Position numbers and translations under genes: made by a program
Assembly (NCBI GenBank): GCA_031277795.1
Contig: JAITLQ010000007.1
Span: forward strand, 186,001-250,000
Reading direction: 5' to 3'
From: Arthrobacter sp.
GTDB taxonomy: Bacteria; Actinomycetota; Actinomycetes; Actinomycetales; Micrococcaceae
DNA: 64,000 nt
The notes under the pieces: generated by a model
What the model was told of the DNA's origin: nothing
The model's database searches: none
The model's input: the letters and a program-made list of their open reading frames with translations, nothing else
Shown here: one piece after another, positions 8,076-16,669 of the stretch
How positions within the stretch are numbered: the stretch's first letter is position 1
How the letters are laid out: each line of letters begins with the position of its first letter

Positions 8076-9328
8076 CCAGCGTGCAGCTGCAGCTTTCCCG
8101 CCCCGGCACGGACTCCTGCGACACGGGCCTCACCACCGCCCCGTGGGACATCGACCTGGCGCCCGGCTACGGCCCGGGCGCCAGCGCCGCCGACCACATC
8201 CCGGCCGCCTCGCCCCGCCAGGGCGAGCTGCCCCAGGAGTACAAGCTGGCGCCGGACGCCGAGCTCCATGACCGCATCCGCGCGGCCAAGGCCACGCTCG
8301 GGGACCGCGTGGTGGTGCTCGGCCACTTCTACCAGCGCGACGAGATCGTTGAGCACGCCGACTACGTCGGCGACTCGTTCCAGCTGGCCAATGCGGCCCT
8401 GGAACACCCGCACGCCGAGGCCATCGTCTTCTGCGGCGTGCACTTCATGGCGGAGACGGCCGACATCCTCTCGCGCCCAGAGCAGGCGGTGATCCTCCCC
8501 AACCTGGCCGCGGGCTGCTCCATGGCCGACATGGCCAACGAGGACGACGTCGACGCCTGCTGGGAGGCGCTGACCGACCTCTACGGCACGGAGCCGAACG
8601 CCGAGGGCAAGGCCCCGGTCATCCCGGTGACCTACATGAACTGCTCCGCGGCGCTCAAGGCCTTCGTGGGCCGCCACGGCGGCATCGTGTGCACGTCCTC
8701 CAACGCCGCGACGGTGCTGGAGCGGGCCTTCGAGGCCGGCCAGCGCGTGCTCTTCTTCCCCGACCAGCACCTGGGCCGCAACACCGCCGTGGCCATGGGC
8801 ATCTCGCAGGACCTCATGCCGCTCTGGCGACCGCGCAAGCCGCTCGGTGGCAACACGGAGGCCGAGCTGCAGGAGGCCAAGGTCATCCTCTGGAACGGCT
8901 TCTGCTCCGTGCACAAGCGCTTCTCCGTGGCGCAGATCGAGCAGGCCCGCGCGCAGTACCCCGGCGTGCAGGTGGTGGTGCACCCCGAGTGCCCGCTGCC
9001 CGTGGTCCAGGCCGCCGATGTCTCCGGCTCCACCGATGTGATCCGCCGCGTGGTGGAGGCCGCGGAGCCCGGCGCCACGATCGCCATCGGCACCGAGATC
9101 AATCTCGTCAACCGCCTCGCGGCGCAGCACCCCGACAAGACGATCTTCTGCCTCGACCCCGTGGTCTGCCCCTGCTCCACGATGTACCGCATCCACCCCG
9201 GCTACCTCGCCTGGGTGCTCGAGGAGCTCGTGGCCGGGCGCGTCGTCAACCGGATCAGCGTCGACCAGGAAACTTCGGCGGACGCCAAGGTGGCCCTCGA
9301 ACGCATGCTGGCGGCGCTTCCGCGATGA
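8072..9328 (+). CDS. nadA: Quinolinate synthase
   Basis: Condenses iminoaspartate with dihydroxyacetone phosphate to quinolinate using a [4Fe-4S] cluster. 418 aa. The three cluster cysteines are recognisable in GCSMADMA, GIVCTSSNA and VVCPCSTMYRIHP. The Tyr/His substrate motif GHFYQRDE is near residue 85. The N-terminal ~60 residues are a poorly conserved extension. ATG overlaps the nrtR stop by 4 nt, with GGAAGGGG upstream, and the nadA stop overlaps nadB by 4 nt. The operon order nadA-nadB-nadC-nadS supports the call. Confidence 0.97.
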   Translation: MTSVQLQLSRPGTDSCDTGLTTAPWDIDLAPGYGPGASAADHIPAASPRQGELPQEYKLAPDAELHDRIRAAKATLGDRVVVLGHFYQRDEIVEHADYVGDSFQLANAALEHPHAEAIVFCGVHFMAETADILSRPEQAVILPNLAAGCSMADMANEDDVDACWEALTDLYGTEPNAEGKAPVIPVTYMNCSAALKAFVGRHGGIVCTSSNAATVLERAFEAGQRVLFFPDQHLGRNTAVAMGISQDLMPLWRPRKPLGGNTEAELQEAKVILWNGFCSVHKRFSVAQIEQARAQYPGVQVVVHPECPLPVVQAADVSGSTDVIRRVVEAAEPGATIAIGTEINLVNRLAAQHPDKTIFCLDPVVCPCSTMYRIHPGYLAWVLEELVAGRVVNRISVDQETSADAKVALERMLAALPR

Positions 9329-10911
9329 GCACCATCGCGGTGATCGGCGGCGGGCTGGCCGGCCTCACGGCCGCCTTGGCTGGCGTGGAGGCGGGGCACA
9401 CGGTGCACCTGCTCGACGACGGTGCGTTGCGTTCCTCGGCGAGCGTCCAGGCCCAGGGTGGGTTCAGCGCCGTGACGGCCGCCGGGCTCGCCGCCGGGGA
9501 CTCGGTTGCCTCGCACGTGGCCGACACCCTCGAGGCGGGGGCGCGCCACGGCGATCCGGCCGTGGCCGCCGCCGTGTGCGCGGCGGCGGAGGAACACGTC
9601 GGCACGCTCTCCCGCTGGGGCACGGTGTGGGACACCGACCCCAACGGGAACGTGAGCCTTACGCGCGAGGCGGCCCACGCGGCGTCGCGCATCCTCCACG
9701 TGGGCGGAGACGCGACCGGCGCCGGGATCGTGGCCGCCCTGCGGGGGCGGGCCCACACGCTCGCCGCCCAAGGCCGCCTGCACGTGAGCGGGGCGCTGCC
9801 CGGCCTGTCGCTGCTGCTCGAGGCCGGGGCCGTCGTGGGCGTCGGACTGCCGGCGGGCGAGACGCTGCGCGCCGATGCGGTGATCCTCGCGAGCGGCGGC
9901 ATCAGCGGCGTCTACGCCACGCGGACCTCCCGCTTCGCCAACCGCGGGGACGCCGCGGCCCTGGCCTGGCGGGCCGGCGCGGTGCTGGCGGACGCCGAGA
10001 TGGTGCAGTTCCACCCCACGTACAGCGCCGAGGCCGGGTTCATGATCTCCGAGGCCCTGCGCGGCGAGGGCGCCGTCCTGCGGGATGGCCGGGGACGGCG
10101 CTTCATGCTCGAGATCGACGAGCGCGCCGAGCTCGCGCCCCGCGACGTGGTGGCGCGCGGCGTGGCGAGGGCGGAGGGCGGGGCCTGGCTCGACGCCGCC
10201 CCGATCGTCGAACGCGACGGGCGCGGCTTCCTCGCCGCGCGGTTCCCCACCATCACCGCCGCGCTGGCCCGGGCCGGGCTCGACCTTGAACGCGCGCCCG
10301 TGGCGGTGCGCCCCGCCCAGCACTACTGGATGGGCGGGGTGGCGGTGGACGCGCACGCGCGCAGCACCGTCCCCGGTCTGCTGGTCGTGGGGGAGGCCTC
10401 CCGCACCGGGCTGCACGGCGCCAACCGCCTCGCCTCCAACTCGTTGCTCGAGGCCGTGCACACGGGGCTGGCCGCGGTCGCCACGATGGGCGCCGGCGCG
10501 CACGCCGAGCCGGCGTCGCTGCTGCTCGGTGAGCCCGTGGAGCTGGAACTGGCGGAGCACCGCGGGGCGCCGCTGGAGCGCGTGCGCACCCTCGCCGATC
10601 GCCACCTCGGCGTCGAGCGCGACGCGGTCGGTCTGGCCGCCGCCCTGGCCGGCCTCGCCCCGGCAGAGGCCTCGCCCGAGCCGGAGGCCGACGCCGTCGA
10701 TTCCTCCGAGTCGCTCGCGGCCAGGCTCATCGCCCACGCCGCCTCCCTGCGCTCCGCCTCGCTCGGCGCGCATCACCGCAGGGACTCCGTGGGGCCGGCC
10801 ACGCCCGGCGCCACCGTCACCCTCGTCAATCCCCACCCGGCCGAGCGCTGCGCCACGACCCCCGACGGGGCGGCGTGGGGCCAGGTCGACGCCCGAAAGG
10901 TGCTTGCATGA
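9325..10911 (+). CDS. nadB: L-aspartate oxidase
   Basis: Flavoenzyme that oxidises L-aspartate to iminoaspartate, the NadA substrate. 528 aa. The FAD-binding GGGLAGLTAAL is at the N-terminus, followed by SSASVQAQGG. Catalytic-region motifs MVQFHPT, SEALRGEGAVLRD, QHYWMGGVAVD and GLHGANRLASNSLLEAV fit NadB and the wider succinate dehydrogenase flavoprotein family. The context, and the lack of SDH partners, decide for NadB. Four-nt overlaps at both ends indicate translational coupling. Confidence 0.95.
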   Translation: MSTIAVIGGGLAGLTAALAGVEAGHTVHLLDDGALRSSASVQAQGGFSAVTAAGLAAGDSVASHVADTLEAGARHGDPAVAAAVCAAAEEHVGTLSRWGTVWDTDPNGNVSLTREAAHAASRILHVGGDATGAGIVAALRGRAHTLAAQGRLHVSGALPGLSLLLEAGAVVGVGLPAGETLRADAVILASGGISGVYATRTSRFANRGDAAALAWRAGAVLADAEMVQFHPTYSAEAGFMISEALRGEGAVLRDGRGRRFMLEIDERAELAPRDVVARGVARAEGGAWLDAAPIVERDGRGFLAARFPTITAALARAGLDLERAPVAVRPAQHYWMGGVAVDAHARSTVPGLLVVGEASRTGLHGANRLASNSLLEAVHTGLAAVATMGAGAHAEPASLLLGEPVELELAEHRGAPLERVRTLADRHLGVERDAVGLAAALAGLAPAEASPEPEADAVDSSESLAARLIAHAASLRSASLGAHHRRDSVGPATPGATVTLVNPHPAERCATTPDGAAWGQVDARKVLA

Positions 10912-11861
10912 GCCAGCCCACCGTTGCCGCTCCCCACGCTGCCGCGCCGATCGCCGAACCGGGCCGCGCGGCGTCGGGCACCGGCTTCCCCGTGCCGCCC
11001 GCCCCGCGGGCGGCCATCGAGGCGATCGTTGCGCTCGCGCTCGCCGAGGACGCGCCCCACGGAGACGTGACGGCCCAGGGCCTCATCCCCGCCACCGCCA
11101 CGGCCACGGCCGCCGTGGTGGCCCGCGTGCCTGGCGTGCTCGCGGGCGGCGAGGTGTTTGCCGAGGCCATGCGCCAGGCCGATCCGGGGCTCGTCGTCAC
11201 GGCCCACGTGGCCGACGGCGAGCCCTTCGAGGCCGGAGCCACGCTGCTGAGCGTGAGCGGCCCGGCGCGCGGCCTGCTGCTGGGCGAACGCGTGGGGCTC
11301 AACCTGCTGCAGCGGCTCTCCGGGATCGCCACGGCGACGTCCCGGCTGGTGCGCCTCGTGCGCGATGCGGGCGGCCACGCGCGCGTCGCCGACACGCGCA
11401 AGACCACGCCGGGGCTGCGCGTCCTTGAGCGCTACGCCGTGCGCTGCGGCGGGGGATCCAACCACCGCGACTCGCTCTCCGAGGCCGTCATGGCCAAGGA
11501 CAACCACCTCGCGCTGCTGGGAGAGGGGCAGCAGCTGACCGCGGCGCTGCTCGCCGCCAAGGCCCGCTGGGGCCACACGGTGCACGTGGAGGTCGAGGTG
11601 GATCGCTTCGAGCAGATCGACCCCGTGCTGGCCGCCGGCGTCGACACGATCATGCTGGATAACTTCTCCCTCGAGGACACCGCCCGCGCCGTGGCCCACA
11701 TCGCGGGGCGCGCCGTGGTGGAGGCTTCCGGCACCGTCTCCGAGGCCACCATCGGGGCCATCGCGGCCACCGGCGTGGACGTCATCTCCTCCGGCGCCAT
11801 CACCCACTCGGTGCGCGCGCTCGACCTGGGCCTGGACATCGATGTGAGCGCCGCGCTGTGA
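10908..11861 (+). CDS. nadC: Nicotinate-nucleotide pyrophosphorylase (carboxylating)
   Basis: Converts quinolinate plus PRPP to nicotinate mononucleotide with CO2 release. 317 aa with a ~25-residue Ala/Pro-rich N-terminal extension. Motifs ADTRKTTPGLRVLERYAV, GGGSNHRDSL and MAKDNHL (quinolinate/PRPP site) and EVEVDRFEQ are visible. The start is the ATG overlapping the nadB stop by 4 nt. It completes the de novo route with nadA and nadB. Confidence 0.97.
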   Translation: MSQPTVAAPHAAAPIAEPGRAASGTGFPVPPAPRAAIEAIVALALAEDAPHGDVTAQGLIPATATATAAVVARVPGVLAGGEVFAEAMRQADPGLVVTAHVADGEPFEAGATLLSVSGPARGLLLGERVGLNLLQRLSGIATATSRLVRLVRDAGGHARVADTRKTTPGLRVLERYAVRCGGGSNHRDSLSEAVMAKDNHLALLGEGQQLTAALLAAKARWGHTVHVEVEVDRFEQIDPVLAAGVDTIMLDNFSLEDTARAVAHIAGRAVVEASGTVSEATIGAIAATGVDVISSGAITHSVRALDLGLDIDVSAAL

Positions 11862-13030
11862 TCCACCTCGACGCCGCCGCCACCTCCCCGGTGCGTCGGG
11901 AGGTGCTGGAGGCGGTCATGCCGCTCTTCACGCAGACCTTCGGCAATCCGGCGAGCCACCACGAGGCGGGGGAGGCGGCCCAGCGAGCGCTCGAGTGGGG
12001 CAGGGGGCTACTCGCCGAGGCCTGCGGCGTGCGTCCGGGGCGCGTGGTGTTCACCTCCGGCGGCACCGAATCGAACGCGCTCGCGCTGCACGGCACGGCG
12101 CTGGCCAGGCCGCGCGGCAGGCACGTGCTGGTCTCCGCCCTTGAGCACCCCTCCGTGGTGCGGGCCGCCGAGCAGCTGGCGGCCTGGCACGGCTTCGAGG
12201 TCCAGACCGTGCCCGTGGGGCGCTCGGGCGTGGTGGATCCGGCCGACGTGGCGGCGCTGCTGCGCCCCGACACGACGCTCGTGGCGCTCATGGCCGTCAA
12301 CAACGAGGTGGGGACGGTGCAGCCCGTCGAGGCGGTGGCGGCCCTGGTCAGGGAGGCCGGCGCGCGCCTGCACGTCGATGCCGTGCAGGCCGGCTCGTGG
12401 CTGCCGCTGGCCCCGCTCGCGGCCGCGGCGCACACGCTCTCGGTCTCCGGCCACAAGCTGGGTGGGCTCAAGGGTGCGGGCGCCCTGGTGCTGGGGCGCG
12501 GGGTTGCGCTGGCTCCGTTCCTCGACGGAGGCGGCCAGGAGGACGGGATGCGCTCGGGCACCGTCAACGTGCCGGGGGCCGTGGCGACGGGGCTCGCCGT
12601 GCGCTTGGCCCAGCACGACGTCGCGGCGTACCTCGCGGGGGAGGCCCCCTGCCGCGCGGGGCCGGGTCAGGCGCTCGCGGCCGCCGTGTTGGGCGGGCTC
12701 GCAGCGGCCGGCGTGCCCGCCGAGCTGACGGGTGACGCCGCAGAGCGGGTGCCTGGCGTGGTGTCCTTCGTCTTCCCCGGCGTGCACGCCGAGTCGGTGC
12801 TCCTGGAGCTGGGGCGCCGCGGCGTGCTCGCCTCCTCCGGTTCGGCCTGCGCGGCCGGGTCCTCGGATCCCTCCGAGGTGCTCACCGCCATGGGCTACCC
12901 CGCCGAGGTGGCGGTGGGGGCGCTGCGCCTCTCCTTTGGCCCGCGCACGCCGGCGACCGAGCTGGAGGCAGCGGCCGGGGCCGTGGTGGAGTCGGTGCTG
13001 GCCGTGCACGGGCGCGGGGTCCGGGCCTGA
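11858..13030 (+). CDS. nadS: Cysteine desulfurase of the NAD operon (NadS/NifS-like)
   Basis: PLP enzyme that mobilises sulfur from cysteine, presumably to build the NadA [4Fe-4S] cluster. 390 aa. The PLP lysine lies in SVSGHKLGG, and the persulfide cysteine in SSGSACAAGSSDPSEVL. The N-terminal region shows TSGGTESNALAL. The GTG start overlaps the nadC stop (GTGA). NifS-like genes at the end of nad operons are commonly annotated nadS; that specialisation is inferred from position. Confidence 0.88.
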   Translation: MIHLDAAATSPVRREVLEAVMPLFTQTFGNPASHHEAGEAAQRALEWGRGLLAEACGVRPGRVVFTSGGTESNALALHGTALARPRGRHVLVSALEHPSVVRAAEQLAAWHGFEVQTVPVGRSGVVDPADVAALLRPDTTLVALMAVNNEVGTVQPVEAVAALVREAGARLHVDAVQAGSWLPLAPLAAAAHTLSVSGHKLGGLKGAGALVLGRGVALAPFLDGGGQEDGMRSGTVNVPGAVATGLAVRLAQHDVAAYLAGEAPCRAGPGQALAAAVLGGLAAAGVPAELTGDAAERVPGVVSFVFPGVHAESVLLELGRRGVLASSGSACAAGSSDPSEVLTAMGYPAEVAVGALRLSFGPRTPATELEAAAGAVVESVLAVHGRGVRA

Positions 13031-13118
13031 GGCCACGGTCCCCTCACCGCCCGGCCCTGTCCACGGCGCCGCGCGGCGGCGCTCGACCCGGATGGGTGTG
13101 CACCGGTAGCTTGCCTAC

Positions 13119-13616
13119 ATGATCCGGCTGGCGCAGGGCTACGCGGGGGAGGGGCAGTGGGGCCCGCCGCTCCTGCTGCTGTTCGCGTGCTGCGCCCTGG
13201 TGGCGGTGGGCGGCGCCTTGGCTTGGACCGATGCGAGGACGCGGCTCCTGCCCGACCGACTCGTGGTCCGGCTGGGCCTCGGCGTGGTGCCAACCCTGGC
13301 CGTCGCGGCCCTCTGGTCGGGGGAACCCGAGCGCCTCGTGCGGGCCCTGGCGTGCGGCGCGGCGGCGGGGGCGCTCTTCTTCTGCGTGCACTGGCTCTCG
13401 CCGCGCTCGCTTGGCTTCGGGGACGTCAAGCTCGTCCCCGTGCTGGGGTTCGCGTGCGGGTTCCTCTCGTGGGGGCACCCGGTCTTCGCGGCGGTGCTCG
13501 CCTGCCTCATGGGCGGGGTGTGGGCCGCCGTGCTTCTGGCCGCCGGGCGGCGGGCGGCCCACGTGCCCTTGGGCCCGGGACTGGTCCTGGGCTGTGTGCT
13601 GGCCCTGGCCATGTGA
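13119..13616 (+). CDS. Prepilin-peptidase-like membrane protein (A24 family)
   Basis: 165 aa with about five hydrophobic helices. The two aspartates expected for type IV prepilin peptidases appear in WTDARTRLLPDRL and in the GxGD signature SLGFGDVKL. It lacks the N-terminal cytoplasmic methylase domain of PilD, as in TadV/CpaA and actinobacterial short forms. No pilin or Tad genes are nearby, so its substrate is unknown. TAGCTT at 13107-13112 lies 6 nt before the ATG, suggesting a leaderless transcript. Confidence 0.8.
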   Translation: MIRLAQGYAGEGQWGPPLLLLFACCALVAVGGALAWTDARTRLLPDRLVVRLGLGVVPTLAVAALWSGEPERLVRALACGAAAGALFFCVHWLSPRSLGFGDVKLVPVLGFACGFLSWGHPVFAAVLACLMGGVWAAVLLAAGRRAAHVPLGPGLVLGCVLALAM

Positions 13617-13631
13617 GGCCACGCTCCTGGC

Positions 13632-13733
13632 GAGGCGGCTCTCCCGACGCGGTCGCTCTCCTGACGCGTCCGTTCTCCCGATGCGGTCGCCGTTCTGATG
13701 CGGCCGCTCGCCCGAGGCGGTCGCCGTTCTGAT
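13632..13733. repeat. 17-bp tandem repeat, six units
   Basis: Six consecutive 17-bp units begin at 13632, 13649, 13666, 13683, 13700 and 13717. The consensus resembles GCGGTCGCTCTCCTGAT. Units 4 and 6 are identical and the others differ by a few bases. The array lies between two converging genes and encodes nothing convincing. Such arrays are prone to copy-number variation. Confidence 0.8.
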
Positions 13734-13771
13734 GCGGCGCGGCCCGGCCCAGTGCGGCCGGCCAGGTACGG

Positions 13772-13808
13772 CACGGCCCCGCGCCTCGTGACGAGGCGCG
13801 GGGCCGTG
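13772..13808. terminator. Bidirectional terminator hairpin
   Basis: Arms 13772-13789 and 13791-13808 (CACGGCCCCGCGCCTCGT and its complement) form an almost perfect stem between two converging genes. Confidence 0.8.
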
Positions 13809-13849
13809 GAGCCGCGGGCGGGGCCGCGGAGCCCCGAGGCGGTGGGATG

Positions 13850-15667
13850 CTAGCGGGCCGTGCCGGCCAGGCACCCGGCCGCGCCGGCCAGCGCGAGCCC
13901 GAACGCGGCGTCGAGCATTCCTGCGTCGGAACCGCCGGGCAGGCCGTCGCCCGGTCCGATGCCCACCTGCAGGAACGGGAAGTCGCGCGAGAGCCCGGCC
14001 AGCGTGGCGTCCGGCGACTCGCAGCTGAAGGACAGGTCGCGCCCGCGGCGCTCCACGCCGGCGCGGTGGGCGCCGGCCAGGACGGCGTCCTGCTGCACCG
14101 AGGCGTCGCCGCCCGCGAGGCGCTTCAGGCGCACCACCGCGCCGCTCGCCTGGGCGGCGCCGCGCAGCGCGGCCTCGACGCGCTCCGCAGCCGGTTCCGC
14201 CGTGGAGGCCGAGGAGGTGCGCAGCGTGACGGAGAGGGTTTTCTCCTCCAGGCTCGCGCCGACCGAGGCGTCCTCCGGCAGGGAACGGGCCAGGAGCCCG
14301 AGGGCGGTGCGGGCCAGGGCGACGGCGTCGCTCGGGTCCACCGGCAGGGCCAAGGCCTCCGCCTTGCTGGGGGCGGCAAAACGCGCCTCCCACGCCGAAC
14401 CGCCCAGGCCGCCGAGGCGCACCTCGTCCGCCCCCGAACGCGCCGCGGCGAGCACGAGCGTGGTGCCGTCGAGGAAGCCGTCGGCGTGCAGCGAAGCGAG
14501 CGCGTCGCTCCCGCGCGGCACACCGATGAAGCGCACCGTCAGGCCGAGGCCGGGGGCCACGGCGGCCATTGCGATGGCGCCGCCCACGAGCGCGGCGATG
14601 TCGGCGTGGTCGGCGGCGCTGCCGGGGACGTCGGCCTCCACGACGAAGAGCGCCACGGCGCCGGCGCCGGAGCCGACGGAGGCCGAGAAGGCCGTCTTCA
14701 CGCCGGGCTGGCGCTTGTCGAGGCTGAAGCCGTGCCGCAGGAGCACGGCCGAGGCCAGCTGGTGCATGCGCACGTTGGCCATGGTTCCCTCACCCACCCG
14801 CACCGAGCGCGAGAGGCGCATCAGGTCGCGGCGTGCCTCGGCCAGGGCGGCCTCGGCGGCGGGGCCCACGCGGCCGGCCAGCCACGCCGCGGCGGTGGCG
14901 CCCTTGGCGTGCAGCTCGGCCTCGGCCTCGGAGATCACGGCGGTACCGGCTGCGGCCGCGCTGAGGGCGAGGCCCTCGACGGCGTCGGCGTCCACGGCCT
15001 CGACGGCGTTGGCGACCGGCGCCACACGCGGGGTGGCCAGGGCCGCCGGGGCGGCCGGGGTGGTGACGGCGGCCGGGGCCGCCTGAGCGGGCGCCGGCCG
15101 GGAGGGTGCTGCCTCGACGCCCGACGGCGCGGAGGCGGCGCTCACGGCCGGGGCGGCGGGGGCCCGAACCTCGCGCGGCGCCGGCGCCTCCTCGGCCTTG
15201 ACCGGAGCGGCCTTGATCGGTGCGAGCTGCACGGGCGCGGCCTCGACCGGGGCCGGGGCGGCGGCAAGCGGGGCGACGGCCGCCACGGGCGCGGCGGGCT
15301 CGGTCAGCGTGGGCTCCACGAAGCGCGAGACCACGGGGGAGGTGGCCGGCGTGGCGGTCTTTTTGGGAGCGGCCTTTTTCGCCGGCGCGCGCTTGGCCGG
15401 AGTCTTCTTGGCTTTGGGTGCCTCGGTGGGCTCGTCCTCGTCTCCGAAGCCGCCGGTTTCCTCGGCCATCAGGGCCTCGAGCTCGTCCAGCGGATCGACC
15501 TCGCGCTGTACCTCGGCCTCCTGCGTCGCCGAGACGCGGCCCTTGCGGAAGGGCGAGGCGAAGGTGCGCGTGCGCGGGGCGGTGGCGGCGCGGAGCACCT
15601 TGACCTCGCCGGCGGTGCCGTCGGGGAGCGTCGAGTTCAGCGTCGAGGCGGAGGGAGGGGGCGTCAT
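13850..15667 (-). CDS. M20-amidohydrolase-like protein, probable pseudoenzyme with basic linker
   Basis: 605 aa. The N-terminal ~280 residues are low complexity: an acidic patch, then a Lys/Ala/Pro tract (about residues 88-110, KKTPAKRAPAKKAAPKK) like histone-H1 tails, then Ala/Pro repeats. The C-terminal ~320 residues follow the outline of an M20 peptidase (LASAVLLRHGF, VVEADVPG, FIGVP). However, the metal motif normally reading HACGHN is replaced by AADHADI, and the catalytic Glu-Glu of TPAEEGG reads VPRGSD. It is therefore unlikely to hydrolyse peptides. The gene follows deoD. I infer the fold by pattern only; DNA or nucleic-acid association of the basic tract is a possibility. Confidence 0.55.
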   Translation of the reverse strand: MTPPPSASTLNSTLPDGTAGEVKVLRAATAPRTRTFASPFRKGRVSATQEAEVQREVDPLDELEALMAEETGGFGDEDEPTEAPKAKKTPAKRAPAKKAAPKKTATPATSPVVSRFVEPTLTEPAAPVAAVAPLAAAPAPVEAAPVQLAPIKAAPVKAEEAPAPREVRAPAAPAVSAASAPSGVEAAPSRPAPAQAAPAAVTTPAAPAALATPRVAPVANAVEAVDADAVEGLALSAAAAGTAVISEAEAELHAKGATAAAWLAGRVGPAAEAALAEARRDLMRLSRSVRVGEGTMANVRMHQLASAVLLRHGFSLDKRQPGVKTAFSASVGSGAGAVALFVVEADVPGSAADHADIAALVGGAIAMAAVAPGLGLTVRFIGVPRGSDALASLHADGFLDGTTLVLAAARSGADEVRLGGLGGSAWEARFAAPSKAEALALPVDPSDAVALARTALGLLARSLPEDASVGASLEEKTLSVTLRTSSASTAEPAAERVEAALRGAAQASGAVVRLKRLAGGDASVQQDAVLAGAHRAGVERRGRDLSFSCESPDATLAGLSRDFPFLQVGIGPGDGLPGGSDAGMLDAAFGLALAGAAGCLAGTAR

Positions 15668-15781
15668 GAGGGGAGGGCACTTCCTTTGAAGGCAGGCGAG
15701 GGCAAACGACGATGCGCGCGGTGGGCGCGCGCGAGGCGGCGCCGCCGTTGATGAGCGGCGGCGCGGGGAGTGGGGGAGCGC

Positions 15782-16489
15782 TTAGCTCAGGAGGGCGCCG
15801 AGGGCCACCTCGACCATGGGCTCGAAGCGCGTCTCGCGCTCCTCGGAGCTCATGGCCTCCTCCCGCAGGAGGTGATCGGTGACGTTGCAGACGGCGAGGG
15901 CCTCGATGCCCTCGCGGGCGGCGATACCGTACAGCGCCGCCGCCTCCATCTCCACGGCCAAGGTGCCGTGGGCTGCGAGGGCTTGGGTCTGCTCCGGGCG
16001 GTCGGAGTAGAACGTGTCGGAGGAGAAGACGGGACCAACCCGGTGCGCGAGCCCTTGCTCGCGGGCGGTGGCGACGGCTCGCTCCAGCAGCGAGAAGGCC
16101 GGGGCGTGGGAGAAGTGCACGCCGGGCACGCGGAAGGCCGCCATGGAGGAATCGGTGTGCGCGGCGCTGGCGATCACGAGCTCGCCGAGCTGCACCTCGG
16201 GGGCCATGCCGCCCGCGGTGCCGACGCGCACGATGCGTCGGGCGCCGTAGAAGCGCACGAGCTCGGTCGCGTAGATGCTCATGGACGGCATGCCCATGCC
16301 GGAGGCCAGCACCGAGACCTCGGTGCCGTTGACGGTGCCCGTGTAGCCCTCGATGCCCCGCACCTCGGTGACGAGGCGGGGGGAGGTGAAGAACGACTGC
16401 GCGATGCGACGAGCGCGGCGCGGGTCACCCGGCATGAGCACGAGCGGCGCGAAGTCGCCGGGCTCGGCACTGATGTGGGGAGTGGGCAC
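15782..16489 (-). CDS. deoD: Purine-nucleoside phosphorylase, DeoD type
   Basis: Phosphorolysis of purine (deoxy)nucleosides to base and (deoxy)ribose-1-phosphate. 235 aa from the GTG at 16489, which has AAGGAG 6 nt upstream; upstream in-frame sequence is not protein-like. Motifs LMPGDPRRARRIAQ (phosphate), VGTAGGM, and VEMEAAALYGIA (ribose/base site) are visible, with a catalytic Asp in NVTDHLL. The length equals that of the hexameric DeoD group. Confidence 0.93.
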   Translation of the reverse strand: MPTPHISAEPGDFAPLVLMPGDPRRARRIAQSFFTSPRLVTEVRGIEGYTGTVNGTEVSVLASGMGMPSMSIYATELVRFYGARRIVRVGTAGGMAPEVQLGELVIASAAHTDSSMAAFRVPGVHFSHAPAFSLLERAVATAREQGLAHRVGPVFSSDTFYSDRPEQTQALAAHGTLAVEMEAAALYGIAAREGIEALAVCNVTDHLLREEAMSSEERETRFEPMVEVALGALLS

Positions 16490-16669
16490 GGGGTTCTCCT
16501 TCGAATGCTGCCAGCGCCGGGCGAGAGGGGGAGCATCGCCTCGCAGCGCGTAGACCAGAATATCGGTTCGCGGGCCGTGCCGGGGAACCGCACGGGGGTG
16601 TCGTGTCGCACGGTGGGTCGTGCGCGTCACGCTCGGCGCGGTGGTTCCGCTGGGTTCTATTGTGAGTGG

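Noticed and set aside
13632..13733. CRISPR array
   Set aside because: The units are contiguous with no spacers and are only 17 bp; no cas genes are present.
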